DNA of 5,954 nt, taken from the NCBI GenBank assembly GCA_937873255.1, contig CALMVM010000205.1:18349-24302 (forward strand). Direction: 5' to 3'. The stretch's first letter is position 1. Each line of letters starts with the position of its first letter. Position numbers and translations under genes: made by a program. The notes below the pieces were generated by a model. That model had not been told where the DNA came from, ran no database searches, and worked only from the letters and a program-made list of their open reading frames with translations. Below are positions 5,645 through 5,954 of this stretch, in pieces. This DNA is from an uncultured Verrucomicrobiota bacterium (GTDB lineage: Bacteria > Verrucomicrobiota > Verrucomicrobiia > Chthoniobacterales > SZAS-18).

Positions 5645-5662
5645 GTCGCGCAAAGTTGCGAC
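5645..5662. promoter_or_regulatory. Overlapping palindromes upstream of the pilin B promoter, possible activator site
   Basis: CGCAA-AG-TTGCG (5649-5660) overlaps a second pairing GTCGC...GCGAC (5645-5649 with 5658-5662). The centre is about 67 bases upstream of the predicted start. It could bind a sigma-54 activator, but it does not share sequence with the palindrome upstream of pilin A. Confidence 0.22.
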
Positions 5663-5924
5663 GGCCTTTCGCAAGCCCGTTTTCTCTGTAAAACAGTCCG
5701 GGAGGGATCGGGAAGAAAAAATTCGTCGGTTGCTCGATCGGCCCTCCTCCGGGCGGACAAACGTCGTGTGCGCATCGATTTAGCGGACCGTTCGGGCTTG
5801 CAATCTTGCGAATGATCCCCCGCAAATGAGAATGCCGGCGCGAAACCGGGGCGGTCCGTCCTTCGCCAAAAAAGTGGTGCCGACGGCCCGCGCCAGCATG
5901 GGGGCTGCTTTTGACAGGGGACGC

Positions 5925-5954
5925 ATGAATCCCTCCCCCGCCGTCCCGCCGATC
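5925..5954 (+). CDS. Possible start of a further gene, cut by the window edge
   Basis: An open frame begins at the ATG at 5925 (MNPSPAVPPI) and runs off the window. AGGGG lies 4 bases before the ATG, a fair ribosome binding site, and is the best one seen for any start in the window apart from the alternative TTG at 4929. An in-frame ATG at 5898 would add nine residues (MGAAFDRGR). Ten codons are too few to assign a function or to be sure it is coding. If real, it is divergent from pilin B. Confidence 0.35.
   Translation, partial: MNPSPAVPPI

Larger units (their letters stand above)
5509..5924. other. Non-coding region upstream of pilin B
   Basis: About 416 bases with no convincing gene. It contains the untranslated leader of pilin B (about 5509-5587), which includes the 8-base palindrome GTTCGAAC at 5563-5570, the sigma-54-like promoter at 5598-5613, a palindromic cluster at 5645-5662 and a short CTGT-AAA-ACAG repeat at 5686-5696. 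A minus-strand open frame at 5559-5825 crosses the promoter and shows no domain character. The region is less GC-rich in places (for example 5680-5730) than the coding DNA. Confidence 0.6.

Noticed and set aside
5559..5825. 88-codon minus-strand open frame upstream of pilin B
   Set aside because: It covers the sigma-54-like promoter and leader of pilin B, has no domain character and no ribosome binding site that I can see.

Overview
The window is GC-rich with long spurious open frames on both strands. It looks like a chromosomal segment of a Verrucomicrobia/Opitutales-type bacterium. That placement rests mainly on the pilins: their N-terminal block (FTLVEIMI..AIIALLAAIAVPGFLRSRKRSQA), the downstream LIDGAxDQYA pattern and the C-terminal SFWSPY resemble pilins I know from that group. 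It is an inference, not a database result. No rRNA, tRNA, CRISPR array, transposase or integrase was seen.

Layout, left to right. (1) Positions 1-775, minus strand: the N-terminal membrane half of apolipoprotein N-acyltransferase (Lnt), cut by the window edge. (2) Positions 952-1749, plus strand: an unrecognised 265-residue single-anchor membrane protein, followed by a clear intrinsic terminator. (3) Positions 1960-2379, minus: a 139-residue type IV prepilin (pilin A). (4) Positions 2629-4869, minus: a large multi-pass GT-C glycosyltransferase-like protein of the TMTC/protein O-mannosyltransferase kind with a C-terminal TPR-like region. (5) Positions 5089-5508, minus: a second 139-residue prepilin (pilin B), paralogous to pilin A, ending at a perfect 15-bp terminator hairpin. 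(6) Positions 5509-5924: a long non-coding stretch with the pilin B promoter. (7) From 5925, plus: the possible first ten codons of another gene.

The main point is the pilin / glycosyltransferase / pilin arrangement on one strand. Each pilin has a sigma-54-like -24/-12 element upstream, and in both the -12 GC lies exactly 91 bases from the A of the start codon. This suggests the two pilins are separate transcription units with duplicated promoter architecture. The membrane glycosyltransferase between them is a reasonable candidate for a pilin-modifying enzyme, by analogy with TfpO/PilO next to pilA in Pseudomonas, but its substrate cannot be read from sequence. Other points recorded are Ala instead of Gly at the prepilin cleavage site of pilin A, the absence of Shine-Dalgarno sequences before both pilins, and a possible frameshift in lnt near the window edge.
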